This document shows, one piece after another, positions 36,470 through 45,052 of a stretch of DNA of 64,000 nt. Origin of the DNA: an uncultured Polaribacter sp. (GTDB lineage: Bacteria; Bacteroidota; Bacteroidia; Flavobacteriales; Flavobacteriaceae). The notes beneath the pieces are model-generated. The model ran no database searches. It saw only the letters and a program-made list of their open reading frames with translations, and was not told the DNA's origin. The stretch spans positions 1 through 64,000 of the forward strand of contig NZ_CANMHM010000013.1 of NCBI RefSeq assembly GCF_947497695.1, written 5' to 3'. Every line of letters begins with the position of its first letter. Position 1 is the stretch's first letter. The translations under genes and the position numbers were made by a program.

Positions 36470-36488
36470 AATTAAAGTTTTATATATT

Positions 36489-36530
36489 AAAAAAGCATCC
36501 AATTCTTATTTTGAAATGGATGCTTTTTTT
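36489..36530. terminator. Bidirectional terminator between carB and the YiiX-like gene
   Basis: A 13-bp stem AAAAAAGCATCCA/TGGATGCTTTTTT with a 15-base loop and T runs readable on both strands, between convergent genes. Confidence 0.85.
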
Positions 36531-36561
36531 GTTTATGTACACAATGTAGTTTTAAAAATAA

Positions 36562-37236
36562 TTAACGTTCATAATCATGTACAAATTTAATATTAGGGCT
36601 ACTTGCCATTAAATTAGGGTTTGTACCTTCAATTCCTTCAGGAATTAGATGATTAAGTGCTTTATAATAGTTTACCCAACTAGACATTGGTTTTCCTTTA
36701 TTATCATTAAATGTCATTGGATGTGTTAGAAAAGGAAGAGCATCTGAAGGTAAATCTTGATAAGAAAACATTTTATAAACTAACTCTGAGCAATAGTAAG
36801 AATTATCATCCCATAGAAAAATAGCATCATAAGGTGTGTTTATTCTTTTTATACCATAAGCTATTGCTTTAGAAATATAAGGTTGGTAATAAGCATCAAG
36901 TCTTGCAACTGTGGTTTTAGATTTGTTAAATTTATTTTTATTTCTGTTTAAAAACTTATTTAAAGGTGTTTGGCAAACTCCATTTTTTGGTATCGCCTCT
37001 AAAACAAACCATTTTCCATCTTCTTGCATTGCCATACCAACATGAGAATAGTTTTTAGAAACTGAGGTTGCTGTTACATCTTTAATGGCATTATCTATTA
37101 TACCTGTTCCTGTATTTTGAAAGAGTAAATCTCCTTGTTTGAGCTCAAAATTATTGTTTTTTTGATTGTTGTTGCATCCTAATAAAACAAAGTAAAAAAT
37201 AATATAGATACACACCTGAATTGAGGTTTTATTCAT
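36562..37236 (-). CDS. YiiX/YebB-like NlpC/P60 cysteine hydrolase, lipoprotein
   Basis: A 224-residue envelope hydrolase of the permuted NlpC/P60 type. The signal peptide ends in a lipobox (FVLLGC, Cys21). Domain motifs are GDLLFQNTGTG near residue 36, the catalytic histidine of YSHVGMAM near 65, and the catalytic cysteine of NSYYCSELVYKMF near 147. No surface-export signal follows the lipobox cysteine (NNNQ), so it probably faces the periplasm. The family cleaves amide bonds in peptidoglycan peptides or lipid-linked substrates; the substrate here is unknown. A terminator on either side isolates the gene. Confidence 0.82.
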   Translation of the reverse strand: MNKTSIQVCIYIIFYFVLLGCNNNQKNNNFELKQGDLLFQNTGTGIIDNAIKDVTATSVSKNYSHVGMAMQEDGKWFVLEAIPKNGVCQTPLNKFLNRNKNKFNKSKTTVARLDAYYQPYISKAIAYGIKRINTPYDAIFLWDDNSYYCSELVYKMFSYQDLPSDALPFLTHPMTFNDNKGKPMSSWVNYYKALNHLIPEGIEGTNPNLMASSPNIKFVHDYER

Positions 37237-37340
37237 TTTTTTAGTTGTTGATTTTTTTGTTTAATAATATGTAAGTGATTTTTTTGAATCTTATAGTATA
37301 AATGTTAGTCGTAAAATATTTGTAAAAGGTATACATTATA

Positions 37341-37370
37341 AAAAAAGCTTCACAAATTTGTGAAGCTTTT
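37341..37370 (-). terminator. Terminator after lipA: 28-bp perfect palindrome
   Basis: 37343-37370 is a perfect palindrome, AAAAGCTTCACAAA and its inverse with no loop bases to spare, followed on the minus strand by T residues. In RNA the central TTT/AAA would form the loop. Confidence 0.8.
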
Positions 37371-37392
37371 ACAAAATATAATTTCTTAGCAA

Positions 37393-38262
37393 TTAAACAG
37401 CATGTTTATGTGCTTTGTAAGAAGATCGTACTAAAGCACCACTTTCTACAAACATAAAGCCCATTTCTAAACCTAGAGTTTCGTATTTTTTAAACTGATC
37501 TGGTGTGATAAACTCTTTTACAGGTAAATGCATTTTTGTTGGCTGTAAATATTGTCCGATGGTAATAATATCACAATTTACAGCACGCAAGTCTTTCATG
37601 GTTTGTATTACTTCTTCTTCTGTTTCACCCAAACCTAACATTAAACCTGTTTTAGTTCGCATTCCGTTTTCTTTTAAGTATTTTAAAACCCCTAAACTTC
37701 TATCGTATTTTGCTTGTATTCTAACTTCACGCGTTAATCTTCTAACCGTTTCCATATTGTGAGAAACCACTTCAGGAGCTACTTCAATTATACGATCAAT
37801 TTGTTTTGTGTTTCCTTGAAAATCAGGAATTAAAGTCTCTAAAGTTGTGTTTGGGTTTGCTCTACGAATTGCATCTACAGTTTCTGCCCAAATAATAGAG
37901 CCTCCATCTTTTAAATCGTCTCTATCAACTGAAGTAATCACTGCATGCTTTATGCTCATCAATTTAATAGAACGTGCCACTTTTTCAGGTTCATCCCATT
38001 CAACAGTTTCTGGTCTACCCGTTTTTACACCACAAAAACCACAAGAACGTGTACATATATTTCCAAGAATCATAAAGGTTGCAGTACCTTCTCCCCAACA
38101 TTCGCCCATATTTGGACAGCTTCCACTGGTACAAATGGTGTTTAGTTTGTATTTATCAACCAAGCTTCTTAATTCGGTGTATTTTTTACCAACAGGTAAT
38201 TTTACACGTAGCCATTTTGGTTTTTTTGGTCTTTCAGGAAGTATTACAGATGCTGTTGCCAT
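37393..38262 (-). CDS. lipA: Lipoyl synthase (LipA)
   Basis: A radical-SAM enzyme that inserts two sulfurs into octanoyl groups on lipoyl domains. The 289-residue product has the auxiliary cluster motif [12 protein letters not shown] (CX4CX5C, about residues 44-55), the radical-SAM motif CTRSCGFC (CX3CX2C, about 71-78), and the C-terminal RSSY serine. All cluster ligands are present. It lies downstream of the Nramp-like gene by 41 bases, with a possible -7 element of its own. lipB is not in the window. Confidence 0.96.
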   Translation of the reverse strand: MATASVILPERPKKPKWLRVKLPVGKKYTELRSLVDKYKLNTICTSGSCPNMGECWGEGTATFMILGNICTRSCGFCGVKTGRPETVEWDEPEKVARSIKLMSIKHAVITSVDRDDLKDGGSIIWAETVDAIRRANPNTTLETLIPDFQGNTKQIDRIIEVAPEVVSHNMETVRRLTREVRIQAKYDRSLGVLKYLKENGMRTKTGLMLGLGETEEEVIQTMKDLRAVNCDIITIGQYLQPTKMHLPVKEFITPDQFKKYETLGLEMGFMFVESGALVRSSYKAHKHAV

Positions 38263-38283
38263 TTTCTATCGAATTTGAAAATA

Positions 38284-38291
38284 CAAAGATA
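38284..38291 (-). promoter_or_regulatory. Possible -7 element for lipA
   Basis: Minus-strand TATCTTTG matches TAnnTTTG, about 21 bases before the lipA ATG; no TTTG at 19 bases. Confidence 0.35.
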
Positions 38292-38303
38292 CAAAGGAAA
38301 GTT

Positions 38304-39524
38304 TTAAATATTCGTTAAAAACCAAATACTAAAACTTATTAAAAACACAATTCCAACTATACTTAAGATTTTTAAATAAGTTTTAGGCCTGTGTTCTTCA
38401 GGAGTATGTTTCCCTGTAATTAATTTATAATTTAAAATTGCATAAAAAGGAGCTGTTAAAAATGATAAAATGGTTGCTATTTTAACAAGTAAGCCCATAT
38501 TATCCATAAAGTATTTTAAGATTAAAAATGTACCTGTAAATAAAAAAATAATCCAAAACCAATAGCCATATTTTAGCTTTTTATTAAATAATAGTTTAGA
38601 GGTTCTATTCATGGCTCTAGGAGAAGCGTCCATGGTTGTAATGGTAGTACTAAACATGGTTGTAAATGCAGCAATAGCGATAATGATATGAGAAAATTCG
38701 CCTAAATTTTTTGTGTATAATTTAATTAATTGAGCGGCAAAAACACTTCCCTTATTAGAAAACGACTCTCCAGATTTGTACATTACCAAAGCACCTAAAA
38801 GTAAAAAACAAATACCAAAAAAAAGTGTACTGATATACCCAACATTAAAATCGAAAATAGCATCTTTTCTTTTTGTTTTAATTACTGTGGTTTTATCTTT
38901 TTCTACAGACCAAATAGAATGCCAAATAGAAACATCTAAAGGAGCAGGCATCCAACCTAAAAAGGCGATTAAAAAAGTAAGTTCTACAGTACCAGAAGGA
39001 ATAATCTGTGTAACATCAAAAGCTTCTTTTGTACTAAATAAAGCAATAGATACTGCAATAATTGTACTAATTGTTAAGATAACAATAATGTATTTCATTA
39101 AATTATCTAACAACTGATACTTACCAACCACTAAAAATAATAGTGAAATAAACATTAATAGGGTAGACCATAAAACCAAATCGTTTGTAAAACCAAATAA
39201 TTGAGAGGCTAAACCAGCAGTTACTATAGTTACAGCAGCTTGTATGGTAAACATGGTTGCAAAATTAAGCAGGTAATAAGCTAATAAAACTCCTTTACCC
39301 AATTTTCTATAGCCATCTAATAAGGTTTCTCCTGTTGCAGCTGCATAACGAGGGCCAAACTGAAAAAAAGGGTATTTAAACAAATGAACTAATAACAATG
39401 CCCAAATTAACCCAAAGCCAAATTCTGCACCTGCTCTTGTAGATTGTACCAAATGAGAAACCCCAATTGCTGCACCTGCAAATAGTAAACCTGGACCTAA
39501 AGATTGTAAGAATGATTTTTTCAT
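38304..39524 (-). CDS. Nramp-family transporter with non-canonical metal site
   Basis: A 406-residue inner-membrane protein with about eleven helices and the general Nramp look (LGPGLLFAGAAIG at the start, AGAEFGFGLIWALLLVHLFKYPFFQF). The metal-coordinating motifs are replaced: TM1 has Gly21-Val-Ser-His24 where Nramp proteins have DPGN, and TM6 has MPAPLD (192-197) where they have MPH. Those Asp, Asn and Met/His side chains bind Mn or Fe in known transporters, so classical Mn/Fe transport is unlikely. It starts 2 bases after the sigma-factor gene and is probably in the same operon. Substrate unknown. Confidence 0.75.
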   Translation of the reverse strand: MKKSFLQSLGPGLLFAGAAIGVSHLVQSTRAGAEFGFGLIWALLLVHLFKYPFFQFGPRYAAATGETLLDGYRKLGKGVLLAYYLLNFATMFTIQAAVTIVTAGLASQLFGFTNDLVLWSTLLMFISLLFLVVGKYQLLDNLMKYIIVILTISTIIAVSIALFSTKEAFDVTQIIPSGTVELTFLIAFLGWMPAPLDVSIWHSIWSVEKDKTTVIKTKRKDAIFDFNVGYISTLFFGICFLLLGALVMYKSGESFSNKGSVFAAQLIKLYTKNLGEFSHIIIAIAAFTTMFSTTITTMDASPRAMNRTSKLLFNKKLKYGYWFWIIFLFTGTFLILKYFMDNMGLLVKIATILSFLTAPFYAILNYKLITGKHTPEEHRPKTYLKILSIVGIVFLISFSIWFLTNI

Positions 39525-39526
39525 AA

Positions 39527-40090
39527 TTAAGATTTCTTAATTATAGCAGCCAACAACTTTTTTGCACGTAATAATTTAACTTTTACATTGCTCATTGGTT
39601 CGTTAATTTGGGTAGCAATTTCTTTGTAGCTCAGTTCTTGAAAATAACGTAATTGTATTACCTCTTGATATTTAGGTTTTAATTGTTTAATGTCTCTTAA
39701 CAATTTTGCTAAATTTTGTTCCGTAATAATTTTATCTTCTGGAGTAGGGTTTTCATCTACAACTAAATAAGCTTTTTCTTCTTGCTCTTTAGAGGTATCT
39801 GTAGCAATAGAAATATTTTTTTTACGTAATAAATCGATGTGTATGTTTTTAGAAATGGTAATTAACCAAGTTTTAAAAACATAACTATCGTTGTAAGTTT
39901 CAATTTTATCAAAAGCTTTAGAAAACGTTTGCATAGCAATATCTTCTGCATCATTTTCACTTTTTGTACGTTTTAATTGAAACAAATAAACATCAGACCA
40001 AAAAGTATCTAAAAGAAAACGAAAGGCAGCTTGATTTCCGTTTTTTGCTTTAGCAATATTTACCTGAAGTTTGTTGTCGCTTATTTCCAA
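39527..40090 (-). CDS. ECF-type RNA polymerase sigma factor
   Basis: A group-4 sigma-70 protein of 187 residues. Region 2 includes AFRFLLDTFWSDVYLFQLKRTKSENDAEDIAMQ-type sequence (residues about 22-53; AEDIAMQTF is region 2.2) and TWLITISKNIHIDLLRKK. Region 4 has LKPKYQEVIQLRYFQELSYKEIA near residue 135, followed by the helix-turn-helix. Its start lies 10 bases inside the glycosyltransferase gene, and the Nramp-like gene begins 2 bases after its stop. No anti-sigma factor gene is adjacent. Which promoters it reads is unknown. Confidence 0.88.
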   Translation of the reverse strand: MEISDNKLQVNIAKAKNGNQAAFRFLLDTFWSDVYLFQLKRTKSENDAEDIAMQTFSKAFDKIETYNDSYVFKTWLITISKNIHIDLLRKKNISIATDTSKEQEEKAYLVVDENPTPEDKIITEQNLAKLLRDIKQLKPKYQEVIQLRYFQELSYKEIATQINEPMSNVKVKLLRAKKLLAAIIKKS

Positions 40091-41184
40091 TGCGTTGGTT
40101 TTGACGACAAATTAGTAATAAATATTGATACATGAAATAGTAAGAGACCTATTTCTAAAAATGGCACTAAATACCCAATTATGGGTTCTTTTAATTTTTT
40201 TGCTGATGCACCAACTACAATAAATTGAACTAAATAATAGGTTAAAACTATCGGTAAAATAATTTCCCAAGGATATAAGAAAAACAAAATAGTTGCTAAA
40301 AGATAAAAAAACAATTTAGAGATAAAAAAGAAAGCTAAAAAAAACTTGTGCTTAAACTTATAATGATTTGCTGTTGAAATATGTCTTCTTTTTTGACGAA
40401 ACCATGCTGTAAAACTTTTTGGAGGAATCGATTTTGTAAAACTATGATTTGATAAAGAGATGGTTGTATTTTCTTTGTTTGCAGCATCTTGAATAAACAA
40501 ATCATCATCACCAGATTTAATGTGCATGTGATTGATAAAGCCATTCACTCTAAAAAAATTAGCTCTATGATAGGCTAAATTTCTGCCAACTCCCATATAA
40601 GGAGTACCCATTTTAGCATAACTAAAATATTGAATGGCAGTTAAAAGCGTTTCAAAACGAACCAATAAATTTACAAGTGATTTTTGCTTTTTATATTTTC
40701 CATATCCTAAAACAATTGTTTTATTTGTATTGAAATTTTGACTCATTTCATAAATCCAATGTTTAGAAACAGGTTTACAATCTGCATCAGTAAACAATAA
40801 ATGATCATTTTTGGCAGCTTTTATGCCTAAAGTGAGTGCGTATTTTTTATTTCCCCAAAAAACTTCAACGTTTTTAACATCAACAATTTTAATGTTTTTA
40901 TGTGATTCAGCAAAAGCTTCCATCACTTCTAAAGTTGCATCAGATGAGGCGTCGTTTATTAAAACTACTTCAAAATTTGTATATTTTTGATTTAAAATAG
41001 AAGGTAAAAATTCTTTAAGGTTTTTGGCTTCATTTTTAGCACAAACAATCACAGAAATAGGAATTTGTAAATGCTTTTTTTTATCTTTTTTATCATCAAA
41101 CAAAAATGAAGAAAATACAAGGTAATATATAATCTGTATTGAAGTAAAAACTACAAAAGAGTAGAGGAGTACAGATAAAATCAT
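40081..41184 (-). CDS. Family 2 glycosyltransferase, membrane-bound
   Basis: A 367-residue enzyme with an N-terminal membrane helix (about 2-27) and three C-terminal helices (about 280-355). The GT-A domain shows ISVIVCAKNEAKNLKEFLP near residue 43, INDASSDATLEV, the metal-binding DADCKP (about 133), the acid region SGDDDLF (about 225) and a QKRRH motif (about 262) of processive-type GT2 enzymes. The acceptor is unknown. Its last 10 bases overlap the sigma-factor gene; the small Cys-rich gene lies 14 bases upstream. Confidence 0.85.
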   Translation of the reverse strand: MILSVLLYSFVVFTSIQIIYYLVFSSFLFDDKKDKKKHLQIPISVIVCAKNEAKNLKEFLPSILNQKYTNFEVVLINDASSDATLEVMEAFAESHKNIKIVDVKNVEVFWGNKKYALTLGIKAAKNDHLLFTDADCKPVSKHWIYEMSQNFNTNKTIVLGYGKYKKQKSLVNLLVRFETLLTAIQYFSYAKMGTPYMGVGRNLAYHRANFFRVNGFINHMHIKSGDDDLFIQDAANKENTTISLSNHSFTKSIPPKSFTAWFRQKRRHISTANHYKFKHKFFLAFFFISKLFFYLLATILFFLYPWEIILPIVLTYYLVQFIVVGASAKKLKEPIIGYLVPFLEIGLLLFHVSIFITNLSSKPTHWK

Positions 41185-41198
41185 TTAGAAAAAAAGAA

Positions 41199-41402
41199 TT
41201 ATTTATGTTCAGGTTCTGCACAAGAATCAAACTGATCTGGAGTTTTACCACAAAATCCACAAGATTCACCTGTTTCATTCAGCATTGGATTTTGGCTTGC
41301 ACAAGTACCTGCAAATTTACCATCTTTTTTTGCCCAAATTTTAATAGCAATACCTGCAAAAGCAAGCGCTAATAAACCTAAAGTAAGAAATAATAATTTC
41401 AT
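41199..41402 (-). CDS. Small Cys-rich membrane-anchored protein
   Basis: A 67-residue protein: one N-terminal helix (MKLLFLTLGLLALAFAGIAI) and a short hydrophilic tail with four cysteines (GTCASQ, ESCGFCGK, DSCAEP). CxxC together with two further cysteines could bind a metal or form disulfides. I recognise this as a conserved small flavobacterial protein of unknown function but know no name. It is the first gene of the run continuing into the glycosyltransferase, sigma factor and Nramp-like transporter, with a good -7 element upstream. Confidence 0.7.
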   Translation of the reverse strand: MKLLFLTLGLLALAFAGIAIKIWAKKDGKFAGTCASQNPMLNETGESCGFCGKTPDQFDSCAEPEHK

Positions 41403-41419
41403 AAAAAGTATTTATAATA

Positions 41420-41450
41420 CAAAGATACACATTCTTAATTTTACTTAAAA
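41420..41450 (-). promoter_or_regulatory. Promoter for the Cys-rich protein/glycosyltransferase/sigma run
   Basis: Minus strand: TTTT (41447-41450, one mismatch from TTTG), a 19-base spacer, TATCTTTG (41420-41427). The spacing equals that of the exact promoters in this window. Confidence 0.5.
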
Positions 41451-41532
41451 AAAACTATAATAAATATTTTATTTTGTGACTTTTTTAATTTGCAGTGTCT
41501 AATTAAAATAGATAATTTAAAAATATTATAAT

Positions 41533-42363
41533 ATGGAAACAACTACAGAATCTTTAAAAAGTTTTTACAATTCAATTACAGCAGGTTTAGGTGATTGGGG
41601 ATTGCAATTAATAGGAGCTATTGCTGCATTAATAATTGGTCTTTGGATTATTAGAATGATAATGAAAGGTGTTTCTAAAATGTTTGATAAAGCTAAATTA
41701 GATGATACCTTAAAACCTTTTTTATTAACAACTATTGGTTTTATTTTAAAAATATTATTAATTATTTCTATTGCAGGTATTGTTGGTTTGCCAATGGCTT
41801 CTTTTGCAGCTTTATTAGCAGGTGTAGGTTTAGCAATTGGTGCTGCATTTAATGGCTCTTTAGGACACATTGCTTCTGGTGTAATGTTACTTATATTTAA
41901 ACCTTTTAAAGTAGGAGATTTAATTAAAACAAATGGTGCTTTTGGTTTTGTAAAAGAAATTTCTGTTTTTGTTACAGTCATAGAAACGTTTCAAAATGAA
42001 ACTGAAATTATTCCCAATTCTGCAATTACTTCTAATAAAATTACAAATCTAACTAAAATAGGAAATTTACGTATTGATATGCCTTTTGCAATTAGATATG
42101 GTTCTGATATTGCAAAAGCGAAACAAATTGTTATGGATGTTCTTAAAAATGATAAAAATGTTTTACAAGAAGGAGCAGGTGCACCTAGAGTTGCTGTCAA
42201 TAATTTAGGTCAAAATAGTGTTGAGTTATTAGCTTTACCATACGTAAATTGTGAAAACTATTGGGATGTTTATTGGGATACCAGACAAGAAATTGTTCAA
42301 GCACTTGGTAATGCAGGTTATGAAGCTCCTTTACCACAAAGAATTGTAACAATGACAAAATAA
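41533..42363 (+). CDS. Small-conductance mechanosensitive channel (MscS family)
   Basis: Opens under membrane tension to release solutes on osmotic downshock. The 276-residue protein is close to E. coli MscS in size (286), with three helices (about 20-42, 67-85 and 88-120). The pore helix holds AALLAGVGLAIGAAFNGSLGHIASGVMLL, of which the AxxxGxxxG-like small-residue pattern lines the pore. The beta domain follows (KPFKVGDLIKTNGAFGFVKEI). It ends at PQRIVTMTK with a terminator downstream. Confidence 0.92.
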   Translation: METTTESLKSFYNSITAGLGDWGLQLIGAIAALIIGLWIIRMIMKGVSKMFDKAKLDDTLKPFLLTTIGFILKILLIISIAGIVGLPMASFAALLAGVGLAIGAAFNGSLGHIASGVMLLIFKPFKVGDLIKTNGAFGFVKEISVFVTVIETFQNETEIIPNSAITSNKITNLTKIGNLRIDMPFAIRYGSDIAKAKQIVMDVLKNDKNVLQEGAGAPRVAVNNLGQNSVELLALPYVNCENYWDVYWDTRQEIVQALGNAGYEAPLPQRIVTMTK

Positions 42364-42383
42364 AATTATAATTACATATATTT

Positions 42384-42415
42384 AAAAAGACTGTTTTAAT
42401 AAGCAGTCTTTTTTT
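42384..42415 (+). terminator. Intrinsic terminator after the mscS gene
   Basis: A 10-bp stem AAAAAGACTG/CAGTCTTTTT with a 10-base loop and seven or more T. Confidence 0.85.
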
Positions 42416-42442
42416 GTACGTTTACTTTTTTGAATAAAAATA

Positions 42443-42758
42443 TTGGACGAAAAACTTTTTATAGAACAATTTAAAGCAGGTAAACAATCTGCATTTAGCT
42501 AACTTTTAGATGCCTATCAGCAGAAAGCATTTGGTACTTTTATTTCTTTTATTCCAAATAAAGAAGATGCAGAAGATGTAGAACAAGAAGTTTTTAGAGG
42601 TTTTTAAATCGATTTCTAAATTTAAAGGAAACTCTAAATTATCAAATTGGATATATAAAATTACTACAAATAAAGATATAAGAGTTATTTACAATTGTTT
42701 AAATAAAAGTTCAATCATGCAATTAATTGCAGATATTAAAACTTTAAAAAAGGAATAA
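42443..42758 (+). pseudogene. Decayed ECF sigma-factor gene
   Basis: From TTG 42443 the plus strand reads DEKLFIEQFKAGKQSAFS, then a TAA (42500-42502), then on in the same frame LLDAYQQKAFGTFISFIPNK and EDAEDVEQEVF, the region-2 pattern of ECF sigma factors. A frameshift near 42597 moves the continuation (EVFKSISKFKGNSKLSNWIY, then KITTNK) to another frame. Region 4 is missing: the reading frame stops at 42756-42758 after an unrelated short tail. One nonsense codon, one frameshift and the loss of the promoter-binding end make it non-functional. It is not a copy of the sigma gene at 39527 as far as residues can be compared. Confidence 0.85.
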
Positions 42759-42778
42759 AATAAATAATAATTTAACTC

Positions 42779-42812
42779 AAAGTATTGTTTAAAATATTAA
42801 CAATGCTTTTTT
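42779..42812 (+). terminator. Terminator after the sigma pseudogene
   Basis: Stem AAAGTATTGTT/AACAATGCTTT (one G-T pair) then T residues. It persists although the gene is broken, and it touches the murB stop. Confidence 0.7.
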
Positions 42813-43821
42813 ATGAAATCACATTCACTTCAATTTCTAATGAAATACCAAATTTTGCTAAAATAGTTGCTTTAATTTTTTCAGCAAGCTGATAAATCTC
42901 GTTTCCAGAAGCACCACCATAATTTACCAAAACCAAAGCTTGTTTTTCATGCACACCATAATTGCCAAAACGTTTGCCTTTAAAACCAGCTTGTTCTATT
43001 AACCAACCTGCAGGCACTTTGGTTTCAGTTTCAGAAACGGTATAACTTGGTATGTTTGGATATTTATTTTGAAGTGCTAAAAACTGCGTTGTAGCAATTA
43101 TAGGGTTTTTAAAAAAACTACCACTATTCCCAATTTCTTTTGGATCAGGAAGTTTTGATTTTCTGATAGCGATTACAGCATCAGAAATGTTTTTTAAAGT
43201 AGGTTTTTGTATGTTTTTTGATGCTAATTCAGTTTCAATTGCACCATAAGAAGCGTTTAATAGATGATTTTTTTTTGTCAGTTTAAAACTAACGGAAGTG
43301 ATAATATATTTCCCTTTTTGTTCCTTTTTAAAAATTGAATTTCGATACCCAAAATCACAATCATCATTAGAAAAAGTGACTAATTTACCTGTTTCAATTG
43401 CCAAAGCTTCTACTTTTGTGATGGTATCTTTTACCTCAACTCCATAAGCACCAATATTCTGAATTGGACAAGTACCAACATTGCCAGGAATTAAGGATAA
43501 ATTTTCAATTCCACCATAATTATTTGCAATACACCACAACACAAATTCGTGCCAATCCTCTCCTGCATTTATAGTTAAAAAAACATCATTTTCATTTTCT
43601 CTATCAATAGAAATACCTTTAATACTAATATGAACTACCAATTTTTCAATATCTTTAGTTAGTAACATATTACTTCCTCCAGAAATTAAAAAAATATCTT
43701 TTTCAATTTTTAAAAGTTGTTGCAATTGATATACAGAATCTACAGAAATAAAACGTTTTGCATTTACAGATATGCCAAATGTATTATAGTTTTTTAAAGA
43801 AATATTTTGTTGGATGTTCAT
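42811..43821 (-). CDS. murB: UDP-N-acetylenolpyruvoylglucosamine reductase (MurB)
   Basis: An NADPH- and FAD-dependent enzyme that makes UDP-N-acetylmuramate. The 336-residue product has the FAD-binding ISGGSNMLL near residue 45, GNVGTCPIQNIGAYGVEVKD near 113, a YRNSIFK loop, and the catalytic serine of GSFFKNP near 232. The YRNSIF insertion and length mark type I MurB (E. coli-like). It is convergent with the sigma pseudogene. Confidence 0.96.
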   Translation of the reverse strand: MNIQQNISLKNYNTFGISVNAKRFISVDSVYQLQQLLKIEKDIFLISGGSNMLLTKDIEKLVVHISIKGISIDRENENDVFLTINAGEDWHEFVLWCIANNYGGIENLSLIPGNVGTCPIQNIGAYGVEVKDTITKVEALAIETGKLVTFSNDDCDFGYRNSIFKKEQKGKYIITSVSFKLTKKNHLLNASYGAIETELASKNIQKPTLKNISDAVIAIRKSKLPDPKEIGNSGSFFKNPIIATTQFLALQNKYPNIPSYTVSETETKVPAGWLIEQAGFKGKRFGNYGVHEKQALVLVNYGGASGNEIYQLAEKIKATILAKFGISLEIEVNVIS

Positions 43822-43946
43822 TTTTTCTGAATAATTTTGAGCATTTTTAATATCAAAATATTTAATTAGGTTTCAAATTACAAGGTAAGAGTTGTAAAAG
43901 ACTACAGGAAGCTTAAATTATAACTATAGTTTGATGTATTTTAACA

Positions 43947-44852
43947 TTAATTATAGGCATTATTAAAATCATGAAACATACGAGTAACAATTTCTTTAGG
44001 ATCTCCTTCTGTTAAGCTTTCAAAAGAAACATAACCTCTATAGTTCGTTTTCTTTAAAATTGTTGCTATTTTTTTCATATTTACTTGTTCAGGAATACCA
44101 TTTACATAGACTAATTCTTTCAAAAACCAGTAATTTGCATAAGGTGCTAATTTTTTAATTTCTTTATAAGGATTGCCTTGTCTTAAGCTACCAACATCTA
44201 AAATTAAACCAAACCATTCTGAGTCTACTCTTTTTAAGATATCAAGAACTTCATCTGCTTTATACAAAAATTCATTGTGATGTTGCATGCCTAAAAGAAC
44301 ACCTGTTTTTTCTGCATACTTTGCACATTCTTTAAAATCAGCGACCATCCAATCTTTAACTTCGTCTTTAGTAAAGCCTTTGTGTTTCTTAAAACCAGGA
44401 AAAACTCTCATAATTGAAGCACCAAGTTTAGCAGATACATCTAACCATTGTTCTATTAATTTAATATCAGACGTTCTAGCTGTTTTGTTTGGATTTATAA
44501 AGTTATTTCTAACTCCAGTCCATGTAATATTTAAACCAAGTTCTAAGGCTTTTTTCTTTAGTTGAAAAAGTGTTTTATCATCTGGTATGTTTGGATAAGT
44601 AGAAAAATAATAACCAGTTAAATCAACTGCATCTAATCCTAAATTAGCGGCAAATTCCATCATATCATAGAAGTCCATTTCGCCAGATCTAAGCATTTTA
44701 TCAAAAGTAAATGCATTCACACTAAATTTTAGTTTAGATTTTGTTTCAACTTTATCAGTAGTTAATAAAGAATTTGAAAAAATATTACCAGATCCTAATA
44801 ATAAAGGGGCTATAGCTAAACTTCGTAAAATATCTCTTCTTTTTTTATCCAT
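43947..44852 (-). CDS. Xylose-isomerase-like TIM-barrel sugar epimerase/isomerase, exported
   Basis: A 301-residue AP-endonuclease-2/sugar isomerase fold protein. The N-terminus KKRRDILRSLAIAPLLLGSG resembles a twin-arginine signal, so it may be exported folded. The barrel has FAANLGLDAVDLTGYYF near residue 67, MQHHNEFLY near 192, LILDVGSL near 216 and YVSFESL near 278, with His/Glu/Asp metal-binding positions. Members isomerise or epimerise sugars and polyols; the substrate is unknown and no catabolic cluster is adjacent. A stand-alone gene. Confidence 0.78.
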   Translation of the reverse strand: MDKKRRDILRSLAIAPLLLGSGNIFSNSLLTTDKVETKSKLKFSVNAFTFDKMLRSGEMDFYDMMEFAANLGLDAVDLTGYYFSTYPNIPDDKTLFQLKKKALELGLNITWTGVRNNFINPNKTARTSDIKLIEQWLDVSAKLGASIMRVFPGFKKHKGFTKDEVKDWMVADFKECAKYAEKTGVLLGMQHHNEFLYKADEVLDILKRVDSEWFGLILDVGSLRQGNPYKEIKKLAPYANYWFLKELVYVNGIPEQVNMKKIATILKKTNYRGYVSFESLTEGDPKEIVTRMFHDFNNAYN

Positions 44853-45052
44853 TCTAGTTGTTTTTTATAGTTTTTATTATTGAGTTTTTTAAAATTATTA
44901 ATTTTATAGGCTTTTTTAAGTTGATTCACATAAACGTATTCAAAAACAATGGTTTAAAACATGAGTTTATTGCAAACATTTTTAATTTTATTGAAATTAA
45001 GATTGAACCAAAAAAATAAAAGTGTAATAGTTTTTGGTCTGCAAACAATCAA

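Noticed and set aside
37847..38278. 143-codon plus-strand ORF
   Set aside because: Antisense to lipA, whose cluster motifs are complete.
41565..41981. 138-codon minus-strand ORF
   Set aside because: Antisense to the MscS gene; Pro/Ile-rich product typical of a shadow frame.
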